NCBI RefSeq assembly: GCF_024345395.1
Contig: NZ_JAGQBA010000002.1
Coordinates: 124,001 to 188,000 of the forward strand
Reading direction: 5' to 3'
Length of the DNA stretch: 64,000 nt
Origin: Cyanobium sp. Tous-M-B4
Lineage (GTDB): Bacteria; Cyanobacteriota; Cyanobacteriia; PCC-6307; Cyanobiaceae
A program made the position numbers and the translations under genes. The notes under the pieces were generated by a model, which was not told the DNA's origin, did not search any database, and was given only the letters and a program-made list of their open reading frames with translations. Of this stretch, positions 8,782 through 17,276 are shown piece after piece. Position 1 is the stretch's first letter, and each line of letters begins with the position of its first letter.

Positions 8782-9276
8782 TCAGGAGCGGGCGGAGACA
8801 GGAACAGCCCAGAGCCCTGCCGAGGGACTGACCTGGGCCACCGAGATCGGGACCGGAGATCGGGCGGCCATACGGCGGGCTTGCTGCACCAGCGAGGCGG
8901 TGCCTGCTCCACCGGGGAAGGCCACGACCAGCACCGAGGCCATCGAGCCAGGGGAGGTGTGAGCCTCCGCCCGGGCAATGGCCTGCTGGAGCAGCTCGCG
9001 ATTGCGGATTGGCCCGGCGGCCCGGCCGTGGCGCTCCCACTGGGCCGGCATCACCAGAGACGACCAGCCCAGCTGATGGGCCGCTCGGCCGATGGCGGCA
9101 TCGGCGCCGCGGGCACCGCCATGGAGCAGCAGGTGCACCAGCCGGCCGCCGCTACGGGCGAGCAGCTCAGCGGCGACCCGCTGATGCGGCCAGGCCAGAT
9201 CGCGGCCGCCACCAGCCGCGATCACAAGCGAATAAGCAGAGCCCGAACGTGGCTCAATTGAATGACAGATAGCCAT
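8782..9276 (-). CDS. SLOG-family protein (DUF2493/YspA-like)
   Basis: The product is about 164 residues from ATG 9276 (an alternative in-frame ATG lies at 9300). It has a Rossmann-like N-terminus (LVIAAGGGRDLAW), the diagnostic segment LLLHGGARGADAAIGRAAHQ, and the segment VMPAQWERHGRAAGPIRNRE. This is the DUF2493 branch of the SLOG superfamily, which binds nucleotides or nucleotide-derived ligands and is frequent in phages and defence islands. It appears to be the first gene of the minus-strand run leading to the Gp157-like and Rad52-family genes. The ligand is unknown. Confidence 0.8.
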   Translation of the reverse strand: MAICHSIEPRSGSAYSLVIAAGGGRDLAWPHQRVAAELLARSGGRLVHLLLHGGARGADAAIGRAAHQLGWSSLVMPAQWERHGRAAGPIRNRELLQQAIARAEAHTSPGSMASVLVVAFPGGAGTASLVQQARRMAARSPVPISVAQVSPSAGLWAVPVSARS

Positions 9277-9300
9277 GGAATCAGCTGCCAAAAGTGACAA

Positions 9301-9794
9301 CTGATCGGGGCATCACAACCGCTCAGAGATACGCGGCTCTGATGGCGAGATCAGGGGATAAAGTTGCCGCAGGCGATGGGCTTGGGGCCTTTGGCGCAAC
9401 CCTTATTCTACCAGTACGGATGCACTCTAGAGGCAGCAGAACCCTTGCAATGCAATGGATCCACGAAAAGCTGAGCTCCATAGAGGAGCCCCGGCTCGCT
9501 GAGAATCAAGACCATCAGATCTGGGCCGAATCAACCCGCCCCCGCCGCGCAGCTGCGAGAGAAACGCTGGGGCCCCTATGGCGGCTACCGCCGGTGACCA
9601 GCCCTTCGGCCACCGCAGCCGCGGGAGAGCAGCTGAGCCCGCCACCCCACACCGGCCCCGGAGCGGAGGGCGGCGGCGGCTGGCCGATGCACGCCACGGC
9701 ACAGCCGTGGCACGCTGAAGGACGGCCGCTGCCGAACGGAGCCTTGCGGCGTTTTTGAGAGTTGTGGAGGGGGCGCTGGGAAGTTGGCGGTGCG
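9301..9794. other. Gap between integrase and SLOG gene
   Basis: No gene is recognised in these 494 bases. A plus-strand frame from 9294 to 9758 stays open but its product is low-complexity in the second half (Ala, Pro, Gly, Arg) and matches nothing I know. The segment probably holds the promoter of the minus-strand SLOG-Gp157-Rad52 run. Confidence 0.45.
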
Positions 9795-11069
9795 TCAGCC
9801 CTTGGACGACTTCCACTGGACATTGGCCTGGGCCAAGGCCGCATCGACGACGTCGTCGCCGCACCAACGGCTGTAAGCCGCCAGATGGGTCTGAACGCTG
9901 TGGCCCATCAGGGTGGCGGCCACCTTCGGGGCCAGCCCCAGTACGACATGGGCGCGGTGCGCGTAGGCGTGGCGCAGGCTGTAGGGCACCAACTTCTCAC
10001 CTATGGCGGTGTAGTGGTTCCTGAGCTTCTGCCAGGTCTGGCGCCGTTTCAGATACGTGGCGAGTGCCTCGCCACTTTCACCAGGTCGCAGTGGCGGCAT
10101 CTGGCCAGGATGGAATCGGTTCAGCAGATCCCATTCAGCCGCCCACTCATCGCAGGGCAGGAGGCGGAGATTGCGTGGTGCGGTGGAGCCGCGGCTGGTC
10201 ACTTTCCGATAACTGCAGTGCAGGTGATCGCCGCGACGTTCCAGGTGTCGCAACTCCTCAGGACGCAAGCCATAGGCGGCTACCAGCTGAAACGCCAGTC
10301 GCCAGCGGGCATCAGGGATCGCTGCAACCATCTCGAGGATGTGCTCGACCTCGATAGGGGTCGTGCGGTTGACCTCGGCTCTTTTTCTTCCGACATAGGG
10401 ACTCAGATCAAGAGGCGGCGCCCAGCACTCAGGAAGGCGCTCCCCGTCCACCCCCCAACGCAACAGAGCTGCTGTCTGCTGAACCCGCATCTGACGTCCT
10501 CGGGCGCCCGGCTGCTGGGACCAGCGATCGGTGACCGCATCCAGGAGCTGGCGTGAATGGCCGGGCGACGGGTGCCTGTGCATCGCGGCCAGGACCTCGC
10601 GCATGCCTGGCTGCCAGATCTTGTCCCAGGTGCTGCTCTTCAGTTCGCCACTGCTGATCTTGCGCTGGCGGTAGGCCTCAATGAGTGCTCCCCAGTTGAT
10701 CGGGCACTCCGGGTCTGATGCCCAGGGGCTCTCCTTTGCTGGTGGAATTTCATCGCGGCTTGGCTCCTTCTCCGCTCCCTTGCTGGTCACGTGGAGCTGC
10801 AGGGCGTCGTCCAGTGGAGTGCCGGCCAAGAAGGCCTCTCTCGCAGCTACCGCGTCTGCGGCAATGTCTTCGGCATGGGCTGGTGACCAGGGCCATGTCA
10901 TCAGGACCTGTCGCTGCTTGCCATCACCGGCACCAGCGGTCACGCGGAGCCGGGCACGCCCCCGATAGGGGCTCACCGACCATCCCCGCGGAAACCCCCG
11001 CGCCTGCATGCGCAATGCCAGCAGCGCGCTCACGGGATCTGGCTTTCTGGTGGGCGCCGAGCGGGTCAT
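9795..11069 (-). CDS. Tyrosine recombinase (site-specific integrase)
   Basis: The 424-residue protein carries the C-terminal phage-integrase catalytic domain. Box I Arg is in AYGLRPEELRHL. Box II reads PYSLRHAYAHR, with Tyr where most family members have the first His. A later His is in LMGHS and the nucleophilic Tyr is Tyr399 in AAYSRW. An N-terminal SAM-like core-binding domain lies at about 130-230. It starts 158 bp beyond the 3' end of tRNA-Arg(TCT) on the same strand, the usual arrangement for an element integrated into a tRNA 3' end. The gene likely drives integration and excision of the island to its left. Confidence 0.9.
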   Translation of the reverse strand: MTRSAPTRKPDPVSALLALRMQARGFPRGWSVSPYRGRARLRVTAGAGDGKQRQVLMTWPWSPAHAEDIAADAVAAREAFLAGTPLDDALQLHVTSKGAEKEPSRDEIPPAKESPWASDPECPINWGALIEAYRQRKISSGELKSSTWDKIWQPGMREVLAAMHRHPSPGHSRQLLDAVTDRWSQQPGARGRQMRVQQTAALLRWGVDGERLPECWAPPLDLSPYVGRKRAEVNRTTPIEVEHILEMVAAIPDARWRLAFQLVAAYGLRPEELRHLERRGDHLHCSYRKVTSRGSTAPRNLRLLPCDEWAAEWDLLNRFHPGQMPPLRPGESGEALATYLKRRQTWQKLRNHYTAIGEKLVPYSLRHAYAHRAHVVLGLAPKVAATLMGHSVQTHLAAYSRWCGDDVVDAALAQANVQWKSSKG

Positions 11070-11087
11070 GCGCGGGACGGGACAAAA

Positions 11088-11119
11088 CTGCTCACAGGTG
11101 TGAGCAGAAGTGTGAGCAG
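11088..11119. promoter_or_regulatory. Triple TGTGAGCAG site upstream of the integrase
   Basis: CTGCTCACA (11088-11096) and TGTGAGCAG (11099-11107) form a perfect 9-bp palindrome with a 2-bp spacer. A third direct copy TGTGAGCAG is at 11111-11119. The cluster lies 19-50 bp upstream of the integrase ATG, between it and the tRNA. It could be an autoregulatory operator, or an arm-type or excisionase binding site at the attachment region. Confidence 0.5.
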
Positions 11120-11226
11120 TTTGCCCTCAGAGCTTGGCACGGGTGGTCAGGGACAGCCAGCGGCTTCCACGCTGAAAGCCGTTGCCCTGACAGGATTGTG
11201 GGGCAAAATTATGCCCCTGATTGAAA

Positions 11227-11300
11227 CGCCCCCTGTTGGATTCGAACCAACGACCGGCTGCTTAGAAGGCAGCTGCTCTATCCGGCTGAGCTAAGGGAGC
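11227..11300 (-). tRNA. tRNA-Arg (anticodon TCT)
   Basis: A full cloverleaf is visible on the minus strand. The seven-pair acceptor stem GCTCCCT/AGGGGGC has one T-G pair. The D arm is GCTC...GAGC, and the anticodon stem GCTGC/GCAGC has loop CTTCTAA. The T arm is GTTGG TTCGAAT CCAAC, with discriminator G. The CCA is not encoded. The anticodon TCT reads AGA/AGG arginine codons. The downstream integrase suggests its 3' end is the attachment site for the island. Confidence 0.97.
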
Positions 11301-11383
11301 AGCCGTTGCCATGATCGCTCAGGAGATGGGGGCTTCACAACTGCGGCCCTGGCGCCAGAGTGGTGGCAGTGATCTTTTTTGAA

Positions 11384-11617
11384 ATGCGTTTCGCCCTGCT
11401 GCTCTCTGCTGCTGGCTTGCTGGCCCTTGCGGCGCCCTTGGGCGCCCAGGCTGTGAGCTTGGATGAGGCCTGCGGCAAATTTGCCGGCAAGCTCAGTGCC
11501 GCCCAGGCTGCGGGTGATACCCAAAAAGCCCAGACGATCTATCAGGAGGGCTCAGCGCGCATCGCTTCGAGGTTCAACGGTGCCACCTGCCCGAACGTCA
11601 AACCCCCAACCCCCTAA
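11384..11617 (+). CDS. Small secreted hypothetical protein
   Basis: The product has 77 residues from ATG 11384, where a canonical signal peptide begins at once (MRFALLLSAAGLLALAAPLG, likely cut after AQA near residue 23). The mature part is about 54 residues with two cysteines and an Ala/Gln-rich helix (GKLSAAQAAGDTQKAQTIYQ), suggesting a small disulfide-containing periplasmic helical protein. No family is recognised. It lies just outside the integrated island and is divergent from the tRNA. Confidence 0.65.
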   Translation: MRFALLLSAAGLLALAAPLGAQAVSLDEACGKFAGKLSAAQAAGDTQKAQTIYQEGSARIASRFNGATCPNVKPPTP

Positions 11618-11667
11618 ACCCGCTGGCTCTTTCGGCCTACACTGGTCTGCTGCGCAACGCTCGCCCC

Positions 11668-12411
11668 ATGGCTGCCACCCGGCTCACTGACAGCCAGAAG
11701 ATCGAGATCGTGGCTCGCTACCGCGCAGGGGAAGTCAGCGCCGAGCTGGCTGAGGCCTATGGCTGCAGCACCAACACCGTGAGCCGCGTGGTGAAGGCTG
11801 GGCTGGAGCCAGCTGAATACGAGCAGCTCAAGCAGCAACGCAACCGGCCGCTCAAGCTTTCTCCAGAACAAGCTTCTCCAGAACAAGCTGCTCCAGAAGG
11901 AGACGTTCCAGAACCAGTTGCATCAGAGCCTGAACCTCCAGAGCCCGCCGGCGGCGACGAAGAGCATGCGTTGCTGGCGATCGACGATGCCGATGATTTT
12001 GGCGATGACGCCAATGATCTCGACTTCGCTGACGACGATCTAGCCGACCAGTTTGTGGCCGTGCCGCTGTTGCTGGTGGATCACGTTGGCGAGCCGGCCC
12101 AATGCCAGCCGCTCGCAGATGCGCCCCTTCCAGCCAGCGTTTACATGCTGGTGGATAAAACAGTGGAGCTCCAAGCCAAGCCGCTCAAGGACTTCCCCGA
12201 GCTTGGCCCGCTACCCGATGGTGAAGAGGAGCGGCAGGCCCTGATGGTGTTCGCCAATCCCCGTCAGGCCAAACGCCACTGCGGCCGCACCCAGCGCGTG
12301 ATCAAGGTGCCAGACACTCGCATCCTGGAGCGCACGGCGCCCTACCTGATTGCCCAGGGCATCAGCCGGGTGGTGATGGAGGGCAGCCTCTACTCCTTGC
12401 CCGGCAGTTAA
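11668..12411 (+). CDS. Helix-turn-helix DNA-binding protein with acidic linker
   Basis: Residues 4-42 of this 247-residue product form a transposase/Hin-type helix-turn-helix (TDSQKIEIVARYRAGEVSAE, then ELAEAYGCSTNTVSRVV). A long acidic low-complexity linker rich in Glu, Pro and Asp follows (about 60-130). A conserved-looking C-terminal domain ends in RVIKVPDTRILERTAPYLIA. I recall similar single-copy proteins in Synechococcus annotated only as HTH proteins. The target is unknown. There is no catalytic DDE or Ser recombinase domain, so it is probably a regulator and not a transposase. Confidence 0.7.
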   Translation: MAATRLTDSQKIEIVARYRAGEVSAELAEAYGCSTNTVSRVVKAGLEPAEYEQLKQQRNRPLKLSPEQASPEQAAPEGDVPEPVASEPEPPEPAGGDEEHALLAIDDADDFGDDANDLDFADDDLADQFVAVPLLLVDHVGEPAQCQPLADAPLPASVYMLVDKTVELQAKPLKDFPELGPLPDGEEERQALMVFANPRQAKRHCGRTQRVIKVPDTRILERTAPYLIAQGISRVVMEGSLYSLPGS

Positions 12412-12422
12412 TCACCGGGCCC

Positions 12423-12662
12423 TTAATCCCCAGGCAGTTGCTCGTTGCGGGGGACGAGCAGGGCGGCGCTGCAGCCGCCACTGAGTACGCCAATCACTAG
12501 CGCGATGCCCACCAGAAAACCGGCTGGCAGGGGTGTGCTGCGGGCAAAGCCCAGGTTGAGGCTGGGGCGCTGGTCGAGGTTTTGAGCACCCAGGCAGAGG
12601 ATCGCTAGCAGCAAGCCACCGCCCAGCAGGCTGGATGCAAGCAGGCGCAGGCGCACGACCAT
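12423..12662 (-). CDS. LapA/DUF1049-like small membrane protein
   Basis: The 79-residue product has two membrane helices (LLASSLLGGGLLLAILCLGA and FLVGIALVIGVLSGGCSAAL) separated by a short polar loop with the NLDQRPSLNLGF segment. This layout matches the LapA domain (DUF1049) family common in cyanobacteria, whose exact role is not settled. It lies directly downstream of rsmI on the same strand, 39 bp apart, and is probably co-transcribed. Confidence 0.6.
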   Translation of the reverse strand: MVVRLRLLASSLLGGGLLLAILCLGAQNLDQRPSLNLGFARSTPLPAGFLVGIALVIGVLSGGCSAALLVPRNEQLPGD

Positions 12663-12701
12663 CAGATCACTAGGTAATCCCTGTGGCGGCAGTCTGCCCG
12701 G

Positions 12702-13580
12702 TCAGGACTCGGTCTGCAGCTGCTCCTGGTGCAGCAGGGCGTAGAGCTCCCGCTTGCTGTGGCCGGTGCGCTCGGCCAGCAGCTTGGCGGCGGCGTTGCT
12801 GCTGTGGCCGGCCCGCTGCAGCTCCTGCAGCTCGGCGCTGAGGGCAGCGCTATCCCAGGCCAGGGGCTCTGGCGGCAGGGCGCCTGCCAACACCAGGGTG
12901 CATTCCCCCTGGGGCGGGGTGCGGCGGAAGTGCTCGATGGCTGCGCTAACGCTGGGACCCACCTGCTCTTCGTGCTTTTTGGTGAGTTCGCGGGCGACGC
13001 GTAGGGGCCGATCACCCAGCACCGCCAGTAGATCATCGAGCAGATCGAGCAGCCGGTGCGGGGCTTCAAACAGCACCATGGTGCGCTGCTCAGTTTGCAG
13101 TTCCTGCAGTCGCTGACGGCGCTGGTTGGTCTTGGGCGGCAGGAAGCCCTCAAAGCAGAAGCGGCCGCACGGCAGGCCACTGCTCACCAGGGCGGTGGTG
13201 ACAGCGCTGGGGCCGGGAATGCAAATCACGTTGTGGCCAGCTGTGCGGGCGGCCGCCACCAGCACCTCGCCGGGATCGGAGATGCCCGGCAGCCCGGCGT
13301 CACTGATCACGGCCAGGGCTTCGCCTGCGGCGAGGGCCGCAAGCAGTTCGGGGATGCGGGCGGTTTGGTTGTGGGCGTGGAAGCTCACCAGCCGCGGCCC
13401 CTGCTCTTTTTGACGCAGGCCGAGCTGATGCAGCAGCAGGCCGCTGCGGCGAGTGTCTTCGCAGGCGATGCGCTGCACGCCGGCGAGCACCTGGCGGGCG
13501 CGGGGCGAGAGGTCGGCCAGGTTGCCGATGGGGGTGCCCACCAGGTAGAGCACGCCGGGGGCGGGTTCGGGGGCTTGCAC
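12702..13580 (-). CDS. rsmI: 16S rRNA 2'-O-ribose methyltransferase RsmI
   Basis: RsmI methylates C1402 of 16S rRNA using S-adenosylmethionine. The tetrapyrrole-methylase fold is clear, with GVLYLVGTPIGNLADLSPRA at the N-terminus, ISDAGLPGISDPG and the following IPGPSAVTTALVSSGLP. The start is uncertain. GTG 13580 gives 292 residues, close to the usual 280-290. ATG 13625 would add 15 unconserved residues and collide with the start of cysQ. Divergent transcription from cysQ leaves almost no intergenic space, so promoters must overlap coding ends. Confidence 0.9.
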   Translation of the reverse strand: MQAPEPAPGVLYLVGTPIGNLADLSPRARQVLAGVQRIACEDTRRSGLLLHQLGLRQKEQGPRLVSFHAHNQTARIPELLAALAAGEALAVISDAGLPGISDPGEVLVAAARTAGHNVICIPGPSAVTTALVSSGLPCGRFCFEGFLPPKTNQRRQRLQELQTEQRTMVLFEAPHRLLDLLDDLLAVLGDRPLRVARELTKKHEEQVGPSVSAAIEHFRRTPPQGECTLVLAGALPPEPLAWDSAALSAELQELQRAGHSSNAAAKLLAERTGHSKRELYALLHQEQLQTES

Positions 13581-13623
13581 GGCTTGGGGTGGGCTCCTGC
13601 AAAATGCTGAACCCTGCCAACCC

Positions 13624-14559
13624 ATGATGCCGGCTGCCCTCCCCTTGCCCTCTGGCATTGCGCTCGAAGCCTTGCTGGTGGAGCTGCGGCGGCTGAGCTG
13701 GGGCGCGGCCGACATCCTGCTGGCCTATGGCCGCGGCGAGCAGCCCCCCTATGGCTTCCCGCCGGCGTTGAGCGTGGATGAGGGCGGCGAGGGCCCGGTG
13801 AGTGCGGCGGATCTGGCGGTGAACCAGTGGCTGCTGGAGGGCCTGGCCGCAGCCTTCCCCACGGCGGAGTGGACCGTGCTGAGCGAGGAAACCGCCAAGG
13901 AGCAGCTCACTGAAGGCGAGCCCCTGGCGGCGGAGTGGCTGTGGATCCTCGATCCCCTCGATGGCACTAAAGACTTCCTGCAGGGCACGGGCGAATATGC
14001 GGTGCATCTGGCCCTGGTGCACGGCGGCGAGCCGGTGCTGGGGGTGGTGCTGCTGCCTGTGCTGGAGGAGCTGTGGCTGGGCGTGATGCCAGGGTTGGCG
14101 GGCTCGGCAGGAGAGGCCTGGTGCGAAAGCCGGGTGGGCGAGCGCAGCCCCGTGCGGCTTAGTGGCCGGCGAGCTCTCGGCGAGCTGGTGCTGGTGGCCA
14201 GCCGCAACCACCGCGACCAGCGGCTCGAGCAGCTGCTGGCGGCCCTGGCCCTAGGCGACACCAAGGCAATCGGCAGCGTCGGCGGCAAGGTGGCCACGAT
14301 CCTGCGCGGTGAGACTGATCTCTATATCTCCTTGTCGGGCAAGAGCGCCCCGAAGGATTGGGATATGGCAGCTCCTGAGGCGGTGTTACGCGCCGCCGGT
14401 GGCGCCTTCAGCCATGCCGACGGCCGCGCCCTGGCCTACAACAGCGGTGACGTACGCCAGGCCGGCTGTTTAATCGCCAGCCACGGCCCAGCCCACGCCG
14501 AATTGTGCGAAAAGGCGGCGGCGGCGCTGGCGGTGATTGATCCCGGTTTTGTTGTTTGA
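13624..14559 (+). CDS. cysQ: 3'(2'),5'-bisphosphate nucleotidase CysQ
   Basis: This inositol-monophosphatase-family protein of 311 residues hydrolyses PAP to AMP and Pi during sulfate assimilation. The metal-binding motif LDPLDGTKDFLQ (about residues 115-126) and the C-terminal WDMAAPEAVLRAAGG (about 240-254) are intact. An ATG at 13627 is an alternative start. It is divergent from rsmI. In other picocyanobacteria I recall pnp following cysQ, and here a 23-kb polysaccharide cluster separates the two. Confidence 0.9.
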   Translation: MMPAALPLPSGIALEALLVELRRLSWGAADILLAYGRGEQPPYGFPPALSVDEGGEGPVSAADLAVNQWLLEGLAAAFPTAEWTVLSEETAKEQLTEGEPLAAEWLWILDPLDGTKDFLQGTGEYAVHLALVHGGEPVLGVVLLPVLEELWLGVMPGLAGSAGEAWCESRVGERSPVRLSGRRALGELVLVASRNHRDQRLEQLLAALALGDTKAIGSVGGKVATILRGETDLYISLSGKSAPKDWDMAAPEAVLRAAGGAFSHADGRALAYNSGDVRQAGCLIASHGPAHAELCEKAAAALAVIDPGFVV

Positions 14560-14580
14560 GGGCAAGAGATTGGTGGCTGG

Positions 14581-14685
14581 AGGGGAGAGGTCGCTTTTTT
14601 GTGGTGGACTTAGCTAGGACTTAGCCCACCCCTGAAAATGTTGTTGGCCCCTGCCCGGTCTTCAGTTTTTAGTTTTTAGTTGGCG
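14581..14685 (+). repeat. Border direct repeat, left copy (family copy A)
   Basis: From AGGGGAGAGGTCG to AGTTGGCG this segment is nearly identical to 37658-37754, in the same orientation. The main differences are single bases and an 8-base tandem AGTTTTT(A) expansion here. It contains the doublet GACTTAG-CTAG-GACTTAG (period 11) shared with three further intergenic copies at 41.6, 43.3 and 44.8 kb. Copies A and B bracket the polysaccharide cluster. Confidence 0.85.
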
Positions 14686-14735
14686 TTAACTCAGCTATGA
14701 GCTGGCTGCAACCCTGCCCTGCCTAACTTGAACCG

Positions 14736-16100
14736 ATGCGTTTGCCCTGGCTGCGTGCCCGACTGCGTCTGGTCGTTCTGGCTGGTTGGGATCTGGTGAT
14801 GCTGCTGCTGGCCTATGCCGGCATCTATCAGCTGCGGATCGGTGGCTGGTGGGGCGAGAGCAGTGAGGCCTGGGGTTTTGCCCTGGCTTGGCTGGTGTTT
14901 TCCTATCTGCTGGGGCGCTACTCGCGCGAGAGCCCCCAGCGCAGCGTGGCCCTGCGCCGGCTGGGGCTGGCCCTGGCGGCGGCGGCGCTGCTGCTGCTGG
15001 CGGTGCAGCTGAACAGCTGGCTGGCACGGGTGCTGATGGAGGCCACTCGCTTCCGCGGCTTCCTGCTGCCCTGGCTGGGGTTGGTGGTGCTGGGTTCCCT
15101 GCTTGGGCAGACGCTGCTGCGCCGCCGTTCGGTCGTTGGGCTGCCCTGGCTGCTGGTGGCCAGCCCCGCTGAGCAGCAGGTGCTGGAGCGGGAGCTGGCG
15201 GGTGAGCGGCGCCGCTGGGGCAGTAGCGAGCAGCCGCTCTGGCGCTGCTGCCGGCTGGAGGATCTGGAGGCGGAAGTGGCGGCGGGTGGGCGCGAGCTGG
15301 CGGGGGTGGCGATCAGCACAGCCGCCTTGGGGACGCAGCGGCCCAGCGAGCTGGGGGTGCTGCTGGCGGCACGGAAGCGCGGCCTGAGCTGCTGCGCTTT
15401 AGATAGCTGGTGCGAGCGCTAGTTGCAGCGGCTGCCGCCGGAACTGTTTGACCCCGATGCCCTGCTGGTGGGTGAGGGCTTCCAGCTGCAGCCGGGCTGC
15501 TTCATCCGGCGCCTGAAGCGCTTTGGGGATGTGCTGGGGGCCGCGCTGCTGCTGCTGGCCACCGCACCGCTGCTGCTGCTGGCGATGCTGCTGATCAAGC
15601 TGGAGGACGGCGGCCCCCTGCTCTACCGCCAACACCGCAGTGGCCAATACGGCTCATTGATTTGGCTCACCAAACTGCGCACGATGGCCGTGGATGCTGA
15701 AGCCAGCGGTATCCGCTGGGCAACGCCCGGCGATCCGCGCATCACGCGGGTGGGCCACTGGCTGCGCCGCTGGCGCATCGACGAACTCCCCCAGCTGGTG
15801 AGCGTGCTCAGCGGCGAAATGAGCCTGATCGGCCCCCGCCCGGAGCGTCCCGAGCTTGAACAACAACTTGAAGCCCAGATTCCCCAATACCGCCTGCGCC
15901 ACTGGCTCCGCCCGGGCCTGAGCGGTTGGGCCCAGGTGTGCTTCCCCTACGGCGCCTCTGTGGCAGACAGCCGCGCCAAACTCAGCTATGACCTCTATTA
16001 CCTGCGCAATGCTGGGCCGTTGCTGGATCTGCTGATTGTGGGGATGACGCTGCGGCTGTTGGTCGGTGGTAGGGGCGCGGTGGCGGCTCGGCAGTGTTGA
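14736..16100 (+). pseudogene. Initiating sugar (phosphoglycosyl) transferase split by an in-frame TAG
   Basis: One reading frame of 454 codons is interrupted only by TAG at 15420-15422. The first part (228 residues) holds the N-terminal hydrophobic helices and Rossmann-like linker of the WcaJ/EpsL type. The second (from 15423) has the PF02397 bacterial sugar transferase domain: membrane anchor KRFGDVLGAALLLLATAPLL, then IDELPQLVSVLSGEMSLIGP and GPRPERPE, with the catalytic Asp-Glu pair. This enzyme moves the first sugar phosphate onto undecaprenyl phosphate. The catalytic part after the stop could still be expressed from an internal start such as a GTG or ATG, or by readthrough. Otherwise glycan initiation is lost. 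Confidence 0.8.
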
Positions 16101-17268
16101 TCCAGGCTGGGCAGGCGTGATTCAGCTGTTGCGGGAGTGGCCGCCCGGCTATGGCGGTGTTGAGCGGGTGGCCCATGAACTGGCGAGCGCTCTCACAGCC
16201 AACGGGGATTCCGTGACCACGCTCTCCCTGCGAGCACCCTCCTCTGGCAACGAGGGAGGCTCGTACCCGAGTGATCCATTGCCAGTCAATTACGCGCGAT
16301 TGCGCCTGCCCGCGCTGCGAATGGGCAAGCTGCTCTTTGTCCTTCCCTCCGCCCGCTTGTGGCGGGTGCTCACGAGTGATGAGCCTCTACTGCTGCATCT
16401 GCCTTGTCCGATGGTCCTAGTTCTGGGCATGGCGGCCTGGTTGCTGAAGCCGAGGCGAAAGATCTGTGTGTATTGGCATGCGTTTCTGGACTCGCAGAGA
16501 TGGCTGGTTGCCTTGTTGCTTTCGGTCTATGAGGGCCTGGCTGTTTATTGGATTCGCGCAGCTCAGGTGAATCTGCTCACCACCTCTCCTGTGCTTGCCG
16601 AGGCTCTAAGAGAAGAGGGGATCGATCTCTCAAAGATCGCTGTACTTTCCTGTTGCCTGTCGGAAGTTCAAGAACAACTCTGCTTGCAGAAGTGTAAGAA
16701 CAACCAAGCGGCAACACACCGTGTTGCAGGAGGGAGGATCAAGCTGGTGTTTGTGGGCCGGCTGGGCACCTACAAGCGGGTGGATCTGCTGCTGCGGGCT
16801 TTTGCCGGCTCTGCTGCCGGCGAGCTGCACATCATTGGTACTGGTGACACCACGGAGATCGAAGTCCTGATCGCCCAACTCGTGCCTGCCTATCAGCAGG
16901 TGGTTCTGCATGGGCGGCTCGATGAGCAGCAGAAACTTGATGTGGTCGCCGCTTGTGATGTGCTTATTTTGCCCTCCTACAGCAGCAATGAAGCCTTTGG
17001 GATCGTGCAGCTTGAGGCGATGGCCTGCGGCCTAGCGGTCTGCGCGCCGCAGATCCTCCGTTCGGGCCTGGGATGGGTTGGCTCGCTGAATTTACTTTGT
17101 AATAACACCGACCCTGTACAGGACATTCGTGGCGCGATTGAGGTGCTCTCAAGGCCCGAGATGTTGAATGACCTGCGCGCTAGTTCCTTTGCTCGGTATC
17201 AGCAGCTTTTTGACCGTGATGTGTGGCTTATTGCACTTGAGGCCTGCCGCGACAATCTCGGCGCATAA
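16066..17268 (+). CDS. Glycosyltransferase family 4
   Basis: This GT-B fold enzyme has up to 400 residues. The N-terminal GGVERVAHELASAL motif, the KLVFVGRLGTYKRVDLLLRA segment opening the donor domain, and EAFGIVQLEAMACGLAV with its E-x7-E-like pattern are typical GT4 features. Two GTG starts are possible. The one at 16066 overlaps the sugar transferase by 35 bp, and the one at 16117 (VIQLLREWPPGYGGVER) gives a start closer to the family. It is on the same strand as the initiating transferase and probably in its operon. The sugar is unknown. Confidence 0.85.
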   Translation: MVGARWRLGSVDPGWAGVIQLLREWPPGYGGVERVAHELASALTANGDSVTTLSLRAPSSGNEGGSYPSDPLPVNYARLRLPALRMGKLLFVLPSARLWRVLTSDEPLLLHLPCPMVLVLGMAAWLLKPRRKICVYWHAFLDSQRWLVALLLSVYEGLAVYWIRAAQVNLLTTSPVLAEALREEGIDLSKIAVLSCCLSEVQEQLCLQKCKNNQAATHRVAGGRIKLVFVGRLGTYKRVDLLLRAFAGSAAGELHIIGTGDTTEIEVLIAQLVPAYQQVVLHGRLDEQQKLDVVAACDVLILPSYSSNEAFGIVQLEAMACGLAVCAPQILRSGLGWVGSLNLLCNNTDPVQDIRGAIEVLSRPEMLNDLRASSFARYQQLFDRDVWLIALEACRDNLGA

Positions 17269-17276
17269 GTTCTGAA

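Noticed and set aside
9294-9758. Plus-strand frame of 154 codons between SLOG and integrase genes
   Set aside because: No domain, low-complexity second half, start overlapping the SLOG gene start on the other strand. Reported only as a gap.
5904-9795. Second attachment site copy of the tRNA-Arg 3' end
   Set aside because: I looked for the TTCGAACC-type segment left of the integrase and found none. The other end is probably outside the window or too degraded to see.
13300-14211. Minus-strand frame over rsmI and cysQ
   Set aside because: It overlaps two recognised genes and has Arg/Gln/Pro-rich content typical of a high-GC shadow frame.
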